Of a DNA stretch of 64,000 nucleotides, positions 51,500 to 60,099 are shown piece by piece (position 1 is the stretch's first letter; each line of letters starts with the position of its first letter). Both the position numbers and the translations under genes were made by a program. This stretch comes from Pelagophyceae sp. CCMP2097 (Eukaryota; Sar; Pelagophyceae), in contig MU657171.1 in assembly GCA_026770575.1 (NCBI GenBank), positions 511,141-575,140 on the forward strand. The letters run 5' to 3'. The notes beneath the pieces are model-generated. The model had not been told where the DNA came from and ran no database searches. It saw only the letters and a list, made by a program, of their open reading frames with translations.

Positions 51500-52360
51500 T
51501 CATGATGCCGCGGGCGCCCGGAGTATGAGAGGCAGTACCCCCGCCGCCGCCGCTTCATCGCGCTGGTCGGAGGTTTGCTTTGCCGTGGCCTCGTCGGGCT
51601 TGTTGTCTGCGACGCGCTGCCGCGCTTTCCGCGGCGGGGCGGGCTCGGGCCCGGCCCATTGCATGCCTTGCGTCCACTTGTCGTAGGCCCACGCCTTTTG
51701 CGCGCTCGAAACGTCGAAGCGCCGCTCCTCGGCGGCGAGGTACTCGTGCGCGACTGCGATGCGCAACCGCAAAGCGTCTGGCACGTCTGCGACTCTTCGC
51801 GCCAGGTCCATTCCTTCGGCGTCGAGCGCGCCCGCGTCGAGCAACGGTCTCAGCGGCCTCAGAGGCAGGGCAAAGGGGTTGCGGGTCCCGACCCAGAAGC
51901 CCAGAGCCTCGGCGGGCTGCAGCTCCTGGAGCTGGTCGAGGTCGTTTCGTAAACGTAGGAGGTAATTGTCGCGCGCCCCTGGAAACGGCCGCTCCCCGAC
52001 GACGACGCGCCAGAGGCGCACCTCCTGGACGACGCGCAGCGTCGCCTCGCGCAGGCCCAGCAAGGCGCGGAGCACGCCCGTCTTGTCCCAGGGCCGGCCC
52101 GCCGCGTGGTGCGCCACCGCGCCTCGGACGACGTCGACGAGGTTCTGCCGCCCCGTCACGGCCCGGATCAGGATAAACTCCTGGTGGTCGCTCGCTTTGA
52201 ACTGCGTAAAGTAGACGCTCGACGTCGCGCCCGTCTGCGCGTAGCGTTTTGGCTTCGGCTGCCCCAGGGCGTACGGCGACGCCAGAATCGGCGGCGCGCG
52301 CCAGCGGACCGCGCGCTCTGCAGCTAGCGGCGGCGCACCGACGCGGGCGACGTGCGACAT
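51500..52360 (-). CDS. Hypothetical conserved-looking protein
   Basis: Not recognised. Coding from ATG 52360 (MSHVARVGAPPLAAERA) to 51500, about 286 residues, single exon. Good codon bias and a globular-looking core: KRYAQTGATSSVYFTQFKAS, HQEFILIRAVTGRQNLVDVV, LREATLRVVQEVRLWRVVVG, DLDQLQELQPAEALGFWVGT and LRIAVAHEYLAAEERRFDVS. No signal peptide, membrane span or catalytic motif seen. The frame is open upstream to 52552, but that part is Arg/Pro-rich shadow-like. The C-terminal 60 residues (after AYDKWTQGMQW) are charged low-complexity sequence. Confidence 0.55.
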   Translation of the reverse strand: MSHVARVGAPPLAAERAVRWRAPPILASPYALGQPKPKRYAQTGATSSVYFTQFKASDHQEFILIRAVTGRQNLVDVVRGAVAHHAAGRPWDKTGVLRALLGLREATLRVVQEVRLWRVVVGERPFPGARDNYLLRLRNDLDQLQELQPAEALGFWVGTRNPFALPLRPLRPLLDAGALDAEGMDLARRVADVPDALRLRIAVAHEYLAAEERRFDVSSAQKAWAYDKWTQGMQWAGPEPAPPRKARQRVADNKPDEATAKQTSDQRDEAAAAGVLPLILRAPAAS

Positions 52361-52950
52361 TGCGCCTCGTGTCCGGAGGACCGGCGGGAGCCGACGAGGC
52401 AGCCGAATCGATGAGGCAGCCGACACTGTCGAACGCAGACGACGCCGGCCGAGGCGGCGGCGGGGTCCGAGCGTCCGGCGGCGGCGCCCGGGCGGCCGGT
52501 CTGGACTTGGTATTGGAGAGTCCGGCTTCGCGGTGCGCACCTGGTTATCCAAGCCGGGTCGCCTTAAGCCCGCTAGCGCGCGCTCTTGTCCACGGCGCTA
52601 CCCCGGACCCCGAGCGGGCGTAGCGCTAGTAAATCCCAAGTTCGAAAGTGCGAGGTCTTCTCTCTATCTCTCAAAATCGGCCCGCGGCCAAGGACCGCGA
52701 AGGACCAACGACAGGGCTGGGTGAACTCTTAAGGAGCGATCGACGGGAACGACGACAGTGTGCTCCAGAGGAGCGGACGAGACCTCTAACTGAAACTCGC
52801 GCAGGTAGTCAAAATTTTGGGTCCATGAAATTGCAACGGTTTTGCTTTTCAAGGTCCGTTGTGCATCGGGTTTCATTCGACGGCCGCAAAAAGACGTTTA
52901 AAAATCGAGAATCTTCACGCGAGGCCGCTCGGGACGGCGCGGCCGCTGGC
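52361..52950. other. Divergent promoter region
   Basis: Lies between the starts of the hypothetical gene (-) and the exchanger gene (+). A less GC-rich stretch at 52620-52920, including TTTAAAAATCGAG at about 52898-52910, may hold the exchanger promoter. No RNA gene or supported ORF seen. Confidence 0.35.
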
Positions 52951-54694
52951 ATGGGTTTTCCCACCATCGAGGCGTCGGAGGTGGGCGGCTCTGGCCTGCT
53001 GTGGCTCTTCCTGAGCTACGGCGGGGTCCTGTTCTACGCGTCGAACCTCATCTCAGAGGGCTCGGAGCTGCTGCTGCTCGTGCCGTCGCTCGCCGGCATC
53101 GTCGGGAGCTGCGTGCTGCCCGTCCTGGGTGCGGTGCCCGACGGTGCCATCATGCTCTTCTCGGGTATGGGCTCGCGCGAGGAGGCGCAGGCCAACCTCG
53201 CCGTCGGCGTCGGCGCGCTGGCGGGCTCGACGATCATGCTCCTCACCATCCCCTTTGGCGCCGCCATCCTCGCCGGCCGCGTCGACCTCGACGCCAACGG
53301 CGAGGCCCACTACAAGAAGCGGCCCAAGCTCAGGTGCGGCCCCCGGGGCGAATGCCCCTGGGGCGAATCTCGCAGAGGGGCGCCGCGCGTAACGCAGAAA
53401 GTAGCGCCAAGGCCGGCGTCGCCTCGGGCGTGACGCCGGGCCGCGACGTGCGCACGGGCGCCGTCGTCATGGCGCTGACGACGCTGGCCTACTCCATCCT
53501 CCAAGTTCCGGCTTTGTTCATCGCGGGCGACTCCGAGGCCAAGGCGTTTGGCGAGCGGGGCTTCGCGCTCTTCGGCCTCGTCTGGACGCTCGGCAGCTTT
53601 GTTGCCTACCTCGTCTTCCAGGTCAAGTCGGCGCGGAGCTCTGAGATGCAAAAGGCGAAAGTCGACGAGATTATCAAGCTCCGGATGCTCCGCGGCGAAA
53701 TCTCCCTCGCCGGCGCCCTCGGAGAGCTCCTCGTCGCGGGCGGCGGCTGCAGCGCGGCGCCGGGGGGCGCCGCCTACGGCGGCGTCGGCGCGGCGGTGTT
53801 GGACGCGGACGCCACCAGCCGCCTCGCGGGCATCTTGCGGCCGTTCTATTTGCGCTACGACACGGACCGCAACGACCGTCTCGACTATCACGAACTGGGC
53901 AGCTTGTACCACGACGTCGGCGAGTCGCTCGACGACGGCGAGGTCCAGGCGCTGATGCGCGAGTTTGACCTGGACAATTCCGGGGACATTTCCTTCGACG
54001 AGTTTGTGCTGGGCATCGCCGCCCACATCGCCGCGCGCTACTGCGCCACAAACGGCGAGAAAATCGCCGCGCCCGAGGACGACGAGGGCGACGACGAGGA
54101 GGAGACGCCGCCCGAGGACATGCTCCACCTCTCGCCCGCGCAGCAGCAGACGGCCATCAAGAAGCGGGCCCTGATCAAGCTCCTCCTCGGCACAACCCTC
54201 GTCGTCGTCTTCTCCGACCCCATGGTCGACGTCATGTCGGAAATCGGCGTGCGCACGGGCGTGCCCCCGTTCTACGTCTCGTTCGTGAGTCCCGGCCGCG
54301 ACGACCCGCGGCGACGCCCCCCGGGACGCCCCGCGACGACCCCCCCGCGCAGGTGTTGGCGCCGCTGGCCTCCAACGCGTCGGAGCTCATCGCGTCGTAC
54401 TTTTACGCACTGAAGAAGACTTCGAAATCAATCACCATCTCCTTTGCTGCGCTCGAGGGCGCCGCGTGCATGAACAACACATTCTGCCTCGCCATCTTCT
54501 GCGGCCTCGTCCACTTCAAGGGCCTCGCGTGGTCCTACTCTGCGGAGACGCTGGCCATCGTCTTGGTGCAGTGGCTCGTCGCGTCGTTCGCGCTCAAGAA
54601 GACGTTGACGCCGCGCGACGCCCTCTGCGTCTTCGCAATCTACCCGCTCTCCCTCATCCTCGTCGCGGGCCTTGAGGCCGCCGGCCTCGACTGA
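52951..54694 (+). CDS. Na+/Ca2+-exchanger-like membrane protein with two EF-hands (NCL type)
   Basis: Cation/Ca2+ exchanger superfamily. Exons are 52951-53333, about 53378-54284, and 54353-54694. The first exchanger half contains SEGSELLLLVPSLAGIVGSC and VLGAVPDGAIMLFSGMG (alpha-repeat-like, acidic residue in PDGA). Membrane helices follow (VVMALTTLAYSILQVPALFI, GLVWTLGSFVAYLVFQV). A cytosolic loop carries two canonical EF-hands: DTDRNDRLDYHE and DLDNSGDISFDE (12-residue loops with Glu at position 12). The second half has LLGTTLVVVFSDPMVDVMSE, LASNASELIASYFYALKKTS and CMNNTFCLAIFCGLV. The layout, exchanger halves flanking an EF-hand loop, matches plant NCL proteins. Start chosen at ATG 52951. 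Confidence 0.85.
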
Positions 54695-54779
54695 GGACCA
54701 CCCACGAGAGCGAACCACGTTTTGAAGCCCGCGTAACTTCGTGCCAAGCAAGCTCGAGCGAGGCGCTTCTTTACTTTAG

Positions 54780-55549
54780 NNNNNNNNNNNNNNNNNNNNN
54801 NNNNNNNNNNNNNNNNNNNNNNNNNNNNNNNNNNNNNNNNNNNNNNNNNNNNNNNNNNNNNNNNNNNNNNNNNNNNNNNNNNNNNNNNNNNNNNNNNNNN
54901 NNNNNNNNNNNNNNNNNNNNNNNNNNNNNNNNNNNNNNNNNNNNNNNNNNNNNNNNNNNNNNNNNNNNNNNNNNNNNNNNNNNNNNNNNNNNNNNNNNNN
55001 NNNNNNNNNNNNNNNNNNNNNNNNNNNNNNNNNNNNNNNNNNNNNNNNNNNNNNNNNNNNNNNNNNNNNNNNNNNNNNNNNNNNNNNNNNNNNNNNNNNN
55101 NNNNNNNNNNNNNNNNNNNNNNNNNNNNNNNNNNNNNNNNNNNNNNNNNNNNNNNNNNNNNNNNNNNNNNNNNNNNNNNNNNNNNNNNNNNNNNNNNNNN
55201 NNNNNNNNNNNNNNNNNNNNNNNNNNNNNNNNNNNNNNNNNNNNNNNNNNNNNNNNNNNNNNNNNNNNNNNNNNNNNNNNNNNNNNNNNNNNNNNNNNNN
55301 NNNNNNNNNNNNNNNNNNNNNNNNNNNNNNNNNNNNNNNNNNNNNNNNNNNNNNNNNNNNNNNNNNNNNNNNNNNNNNNNNNNNNNNNNNNNNNNNNNNN
55401 NNNNNNNNNNNNNNNNNNNNNNNNNNNNNNNNNNNNNNNNNNNNNNNNNNNNNNNNNNNNNNNNNNNNNNNNNNNNNNNNNNNNNNNNNNNNNNNNNNNN
55501 NNNNNNNNNNNNNNNNNNNNNNNNNNNNNNNNNNNNNNNNNNNNNNNNN
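54780..55549. other. Assembly gap (770 Ns)
   Basis: Unknown bases. The right edge abuts copy C of the dispersed repeat, so a repeat likely broke the assembly here. Confidence 1.
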
Positions 55550-55554
55550 GAAGG

Positions 55555-55662
55555 CTTACGCGACGCGTGTCGTGGACGAGCAGGGCGTGGACGAGCAGAG
55601 TCAGAAAAGGAGCCACAGAGATCGAACGGTTTCCAAGGGCAAAGGACGCCGCGCTCCGAGTA
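55555..55662 (-). repeat. Dispersed repeat, copy C, beside the assembly gap
   Basis: Reverse complement of copy A (28998-29106) with only a few mismatches over ~108 bp. It begins within five bases of the last N. Confidence 0.8.
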
Positions 55663-55958
55663 CGACGCGGGGGGGCTAGTATGGAGCACGCGCTGGCGAC
55701 GGCCTGCGCGCCGACGACCGCGCCTGTTCACATGGAACCTTTCCCCACTTCGCCCTTCAAGTTCAAAGTTCTCATTTGGCCGATCTTGGATTCTGAATCT
55801 TTCTTGATTTCAATTGTACAGAAGAAGGGCTTCTCGGAAGGACCCTTCTTTGGAACACACGCTGGAAATCCGCGTCCACGATGCTGCATGCCAGCAGCGC
55901 GCCCGTCTCGGCGTCCCAGAGCCGCGCCGTCTTATTCGATGCATATGCAGTTATAGAG
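55663..55958. other. Upstream region of the LRR gene
   Basis: Less GC-rich stretch at 55735-55870 (e.g. TTCTTGATTTCAATTGTACAG), probably promoter or 5' UTR. No gene. Confidence 0.35.
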
Positions 55959-56948
55959 ATGGCGATGCCGTATCGCGTCGAGGAGGTAGACGCTTCCGCG
56001 GGGCCGCTGGCCTACTTCGACGTCGCAGAGCGCACGGCGTTCGAGGCGGTGTCGCGCGCGTGGCGCGACGTGGGGCGGTCGCCCGAGCTGCGGTTCCATG
56101 TCCGCATCCCGCCGCGCCACGCCGCCCGCGTCGACGACGCCGTCCTGCTCAGACTCTGCCGCAACGCCACCGACGCCGCCTGCGGGTCGACGGCAAAGGC
56201 CGGCTGCGAAATTTCGGAGGAGGCCGGCTGCGCCCGCCTCGTGGCGCTCGACGCCGCCATGTGCCTCGCGCTCACGGACGCGTCGCTCACGGCCGTCGCC
56301 TTTGGCGCCGCGCGCCTCCTGGCGCTCGACGCCTCGTCGTGCCGTAACCTCGGCGACGCGTCGCTTCTTGCTGTTGCGGCCAACTGCCCGTCGCTCACGG
56401 CGTTGAGCGTCCGCGGCTGGCGCGGCCTCACGGACGCGGCCGTTTCGCAGCTCGCCACGCGCTGCCCGGCGCTCACGGCGCTCGACGTGAGCTTCTGCCG
56501 CCAACTCACCGACGGCGCGCTCGAGGCCGTCGCCGCCGGCTGCAAATCGCTCGAAACGCTCGACGTCGAGCTCTGCCGCAACATGACCGACGTTTCGATA
56601 GCCGCCATCGCCCGATGCTGCCCGGCGCTCGTCTCCCTCGGCGCCTGGGAGTGCTTCCGCCTCGGCGACGACGCCGTCTTCGCGCTCGCCACCGGCTGCC
56701 CGCGGCTCACGGCGCTCACTTTGGACGACTGCCCCAAAATCACCGACGAGGCGCTGTTCGCGCTCGCCGCCGGCTGCCCGGCGCTGGCGTCTTTGCGCGT
56801 CGGGCACTGCTACAAGCTCACCGACGCCGCCGTCCTCGCCGTCGCACACAACTGCTCGCTTACACATCTCCACGTCAATCGGTGCTACAAGTTCACCGAG
56901 GCGGCGCTCGACGTCGTCCGCCTGCGCGTCGCCAACGTCGCCGTCTGA
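55959..56948 (+). CDS. Leucine-rich-repeat protein (AMN1/FBXL cysteine-containing LRR type)
   Basis: About 329 residues, single exon. An N-terminal part (PLAYFDVAERTAFEAVSRAW, RDVGRSPELRFHV) resembles a reduced F-box. From about residue 85 there are at least nine 25-26-residue LRRs of the cysteine-containing type, each like CPALTALDVSFCRQLTDGAL: L..LD...C..LTD.AL.A.A..CP. Such LRRs bind substrates in SCF ubiquitin ligases, or act as AMN1-like mitotic regulators (family knowledge). Whether the weak F-box binds Skp1 is uncertain. Start at ATG 55959 (MAMPYRVEEVDA); the frame is open further upstream but that sequence is not coding-like. Confidence 0.85.
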   Translation: MAMPYRVEEVDASAGPLAYFDVAERTAFEAVSRAWRDVGRSPELRFHVRIPPRHAARVDDAVLLRLCRNATDAACGSTAKAGCEISEEAGCARLVALDAAMCLALTDASLTAVAFGAARLLALDASSCRNLGDASLLAVAANCPSLTALSVRGWRGLTDAAVSQLATRCPALTALDVSFCRQLTDGALEAVAAGCKSLETLDVELCRNMTDVSIAAIARCCPALVSLGAWECFRLGDDAVFALATGCPRLTALTLDDCPKITDEALFALAAGCPALASLRVGHCYKLTDAAVLAVAHNCSLTHLHVNRCYKFTEAALDVVRLRVANVAV

Positions 56949-57618
56949 AGGCCACCGTCGCTCCGTGGGAGGGGGGGGGGCTTTTGGGGGCTCTGCGGCG
57001 CTCCCAAGGCGGCCCAAGCTCCCGCCCTCGGGCTCACCGACGGTCCGGAGCGAGGTCTTGGCCCGCGTGCCCTTGGCGCGCACGTTCGGTGCCGCGCTGC
57101 AGAGGTGAACACGGCCGCTCCAAGACCGCCTACTCCCACTGCCGCTCTGGCAAGTCCGAAGCACGGTGCCCGCGGTCTCGATCCGCGTCGGCCCGATGGT
57201 CCAAGGCAAGTCCGGCGCCGCCCCGTCCTCGGACCAGCATCGCTCTTGTCTGACGGCATCCGAGTAGGTACCGAGACTCGAGCTTCGGGGCGACGTCGGG
57301 TGCCGTTTTCCGCGCTCCGTCTTCCGTGCGAGGCCCAGGAGCCAATCTCGTCTGGGCTCGCGAGTTTGGTCAGAGGCCCGGAGACGCTCCAAGGTCCGCG
57401 TCTCGATGACCACGTCGCGCACACGTCCACGTCCGCGGCTCGCCCTGGACCCGCAGACGCGTCCCTCCGGTTTCGGCCTCTCGTGAATTGGCCACTCATC
57501 TCCGCCGCCGCGCCTCCACCGCCGCGCCTCAGTCGGCGAACTCCGTCGAGCACCGGTGCTCACAACCCCCTTACATGTTGCCGCAAAGGGGCTCCTCTGA
57601 AACGCTGTGCTTTACGGG
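56949..57618. other. Tail-to-tail region between the LRR and TTLL12-like genes
   Basis: Contains a G-run (about 56970-56980). Open frames of ~200 residues on both strands are Arg/Pro/Ser-rich shadows without motifs. I see no gene; a small unrecognised exon cannot be excluded. Confidence 0.35.
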
Positions 57619-59511
57619 TCACCTCCGTTTCGGGGCGGGTCGGACGCGCTCCCAGTCGGAGTGCTCGTCGAAGAAGAGGAGGTCGAAGAGCCGTTCGCAG
57701 AGCTTTTGCTTGATTTTTTGGTTGAACGTCTGGTCCGGGCACCACGTAATTTCGAGCAACACGGGCGTGCCGTCGTCGCGGAGGATGACGTCGACGCCGT
57801 ATAAAGCGCGCGATTGGGCGTGGTGCGTTGCCGGGTGCGCCTTTCGGATTGCGGCAAAGGCCTCGTGGAGGAGCGCGTGGATCTGATTCCACGTTTCGGC
57901 CCAGCAGAGGCCGTTGCCCGCCTGCTGCAAGTCAAAGGCTTTTTTGAAATCGTCGGAGAGGATGTGCTTGACGCCGACGCAGCCCGGCGGCGGCTCGGGG
58001 AAGGCCTGCGCGGCTGCGTCCCAGTCGCAGACTTTGAGGTTCGGAGAGTCGTGGTTCGCGCCGAGGTCCATGATCGTCAACTGCCGCTGGAACTCGCAGA
58101 GCACCCTTTCTTCCAAAGAGTACTCGACGTTGGCCGTGCGCGCGTTGCAGCCCGTGTGCACGAAGAGCTCGAGCGGTTCGAGGGACCGGAGCGCGACGGT
58201 GATCCGCAGGTCGAACTTGAACGCTCTGCCGCCGTCGCGGAGCAGCAAAGGACGGTCGACGTACTTTTGCACCACGTGCGGCACGCGGCTCTCCGCGAGC
58301 TTTAACATCTGCGGCAAAGATCGAGTCACGATGGCGCCCAAGGACCGCGCCATGTTTGCCGGCTTGACGATCCACGTGTTCTCGCTCCCTCCGATTTGCC
58401 GTCGGCGAAAGTCGGCGACAAAGTCGGCCAAGTCCGTCTCGAGGGCGTACGTACGCGGGAAGAACGGCGATTCGCCGACGATTTCCGAGAGGATGCGGCC
58501 GAGGCCGTCTTTCGTCACGAAGCGCTCCTCCAACGGAAATTGGTTCAGGAAGCGCCGCCGGTCGCCAAAAAACGTCTGAAAGTCAAAAATCGAATCGAAT
58601 TGCCAGACGACGTCGGCGTCGGATGCGTCTTCGACGAGCACGTAGCGGCTCTTCGGGGCCAGGGAGAGGCCGTCGTGGAACGCCTGCATGTCCGTAAAGA
58701 CCTTAACCGGGCCGTCATCGACGCCCCACGCCGGCGCAGTCGCCGCACTTTCAAAAGGGGCGGCGTCGAGCGCGGCCGCCCACTCGTTTCGCGTGTCGGC
58801 GCGCCGTTTTGCCGCGGTTGCGGCGACGGCGTCGTACTCGCCGGCGTCTGCGAGGTCCTCGACGCCAAAGAGCCAGCGGCGGTGCTCGGCGCCGGCGAGG
58901 TTTATGAAGGCGTCGCGCGCGAGCGCGTCGCCGGCGAGGATCGGCGTGGAAATGCGGCCGTCGGCGTCCGTCGGCGTCCAGACGACGGTGTATGGGACGG
59001 CGTCGGCGAGCGAGCCGCCGGGCGGGATGTGCAGGTACGGCGCCATTTGGACGTTTGCGTTTGCGGCGTCGTGGCCCACGGCGGCGCCGAACTCGTCGTT
59101 TAGGTAAAACACGCTCGTCTCGTCCATGCTTCGCGCGGTCAGCAGCCAGTAGTGGCCAACAAAGCCCCAGAGCCGCGCCATGACGCGGTCCGCGACGTCC
59201 TCCGCGCCGTCGCAATCTTCGGTGTCGACGCCGACGATGCCCGCGACGCGGTCGAGCACGCCCGGCGCCGACGTGACACACGCGCGGGCGTCGTTGCACC
59301 GGAAGGACAGCGCGTGGTCCACGAGCCAGCATTCCGCCTCGGCAATGTCTGCCAGCGCGACGGCGCGGCGCACGTGGCCGAATTCGGTTTCCTCCTGCTC
59401 GACGCCGAAGTAGGCCCCGGCGTCAAAGGCCTGCTGTGCCACTTTGGAGGCCAGGCGCGCCTCGAGGCTCGGCGGGAAATCCGGCGGCGGCGGGCTCGAG
59501 AAGGACGCCAT
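57619..59511 (-). CDS. TTLL12-like tubulin-tyrosine-ligase family protein
   Basis: About 630 residues, no intron. The C-terminal ~330 residues are a TTL domain (ATP-grasp): ENTWIVKPANMARSLGAIVT, VVQKYVDRPLLLRDGGRAFK, FDLRITVALRSLEPLELFVH, then YGVDVILRDDGTPVLLEITW. The N-terminal part (VDHALSFRCNDARACVTSAP, VMARLWGFVGHYWLLTARSM, YLNDEFGAAVGHD) is the SET-like region characteristic of TTLL12. Human TTLL12 lacks ordinary ligase activity, so modification of tubulin should not be assumed. Together with RSP3 it points to a microtubule-rich flagellate. Start ATG 59511 (MASFSSPPPPDFPPS). The antisense frames are shadows. Confidence 0.88.
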   Translation of the reverse strand: MASFSSPPPPDFPPSLEARLASKVAQQAFDAGAYFGVEQEETEFGHVRRAVALADIAEAECWLVDHALSFRCNDARACVTSAPGVLDRVAGIVGVDTEDCDGAEDVADRVMARLWGFVGHYWLLTARSMDETSVFYLNDEFGAAVGHDAANANVQMAPYLHIPPGGSLADAVPYTVVWTPTDADGRISTPILAGDALARDAFINLAGAEHRRWLFGVEDLADAGEYDAVAATAAKRRADTRNEWAAALDAAPFESAATAPAWGVDDGPVKVFTDMQAFHDGLSLAPKSRYVLVEDASDADVVWQFDSIFDFQTFFGDRRRFLNQFPLEERFVTKDGLGRILSEIVGESPFFPRTYALETDLADFVADFRRRQIGGSENTWIVKPANMARSLGAIVTRSLPQMLKLAESRVPHVVQKYVDRPLLLRDGGRAFKFDLRITVALRSLEPLELFVHTGCNARTANVEYSLEERVLCEFQRQLTIMDLGANHDSPNLKVCDWDAAAQAFPEPPPGCVGVKHILSDDFKKAFDLQQAGNGLCWAETWNQIHALLHEAFAAIRKAHPATHHAQSRALYGVDVILRDDGTPVLLEITWCPDQTFNQKIKQKLCERLFDLLFFDEHSDWERVRPAPKRR

Positions 59512-59589
59512 CGCGACGCCGGCCGCCGTGCCTCGCGGAAACTTGAATCTTTCCGGAAGTTTTGGCGATTCTTTGAGTCGACTCGACGT

Positions 59590-59815
59590 CCTCTCAAGGT
59601 CTTGGAGGGGAGCCGTGGGAGTGACGACCCCCTCCAGAGCCCGAGGTCTCCAGACGCCCTCGAGACGGTCCTCTCGACGGCATCGACGGCGCTTCGAGAC
59701 GGTGTTAAGACGATCTCAAGATGGCGGCCTAAAGACTGTACTCAAGATGGCCTCTAGCTTCTAGTCGACCCTTGAGACGGTCCTTGAGGCAACCTCTTGC
59801 CGGCCACGAGACAGC
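59590..59815. repeat. Degenerate short-motif repeat tract
   Basis: Variants of (C/T)(T/G)GAGACGGT(C/G) recur at about 59660, 59693, 59772 and more weakly at 59805, interleaved with CTCAAGATGGC (59716, 59744). It looks like an expanded, decayed array upstream of the TTLL12-like gene. Confidence 0.5.
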
Positions 59816-59964
59816 CCCAAGTTTGCCAGAGAATGCAGTTGGCGGTCCCTCAGAGAGCGGCGCGAAGGTAGACCAAATGCATTGATCTTAAGGAGCGCGC
59901 TGGCTGCGGCGTGGCTGCGCGCCGTCTCTTTGACTTGGCTCGGAGGTCGGAGAAGAGGGCTGGT

Positions 59965-60017
59965 GTCCGCCCCTCGGAACGTCCCGGGTTAGCAGGTGTG
60001 GTTCCGAGGGGCTTCAT
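59965..60017 (-). promoter_or_regulatory. SECIS element of the peroxiredoxin gene
   Basis: On the minus strand, ATGA (60017-60014) + A is followed by GCCCCTCGGAAC (60012-60001), a 20-nt loop, the perfect complement GTTCCGAGGGGC (59980-59969), then GGAC (59968-59965). TGAA/GGAC fits the TGAN/NGAN quartet. The first nine base pairs are followed by AA, 10 nt after ATGA, matching the consensus spacing if the top three pairs open. GAGG/CCTC flanking the quartet can form the lower helix. It lies 83 nt after the stop codon, in the presumed 3' UTR. Confidence 0.8.
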
Positions 60018-60099
60018 GGTGCCTCGTTCTTGGTCCCGTCGAGCAGAGACGGCCGCGTTTGCCGTCGCCGCGGCGAGCGGCTCGCTTTTCGGCGCGGGC

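Noticed and set aside
51094..51528. 144-residue plus-strand ORF between the importin and the hypothetical gene
   Set aside because: No recognisable motifs, lies in a tail-to-tail spacer, composition unlike neighbouring genes.
54640..55731. 363-residue minus-strand frame across the gap
   Set aside because: It is open only because the Ns contain no stop codons; the flanks are repeat sequence.
57105..57713. 202-residue plus-strand ORF after the LRR gene
   Set aside because: Arg/Pro/Ser-rich with no domain and it overlaps the real 3' end of the TTLL12-like gene on the other strand.
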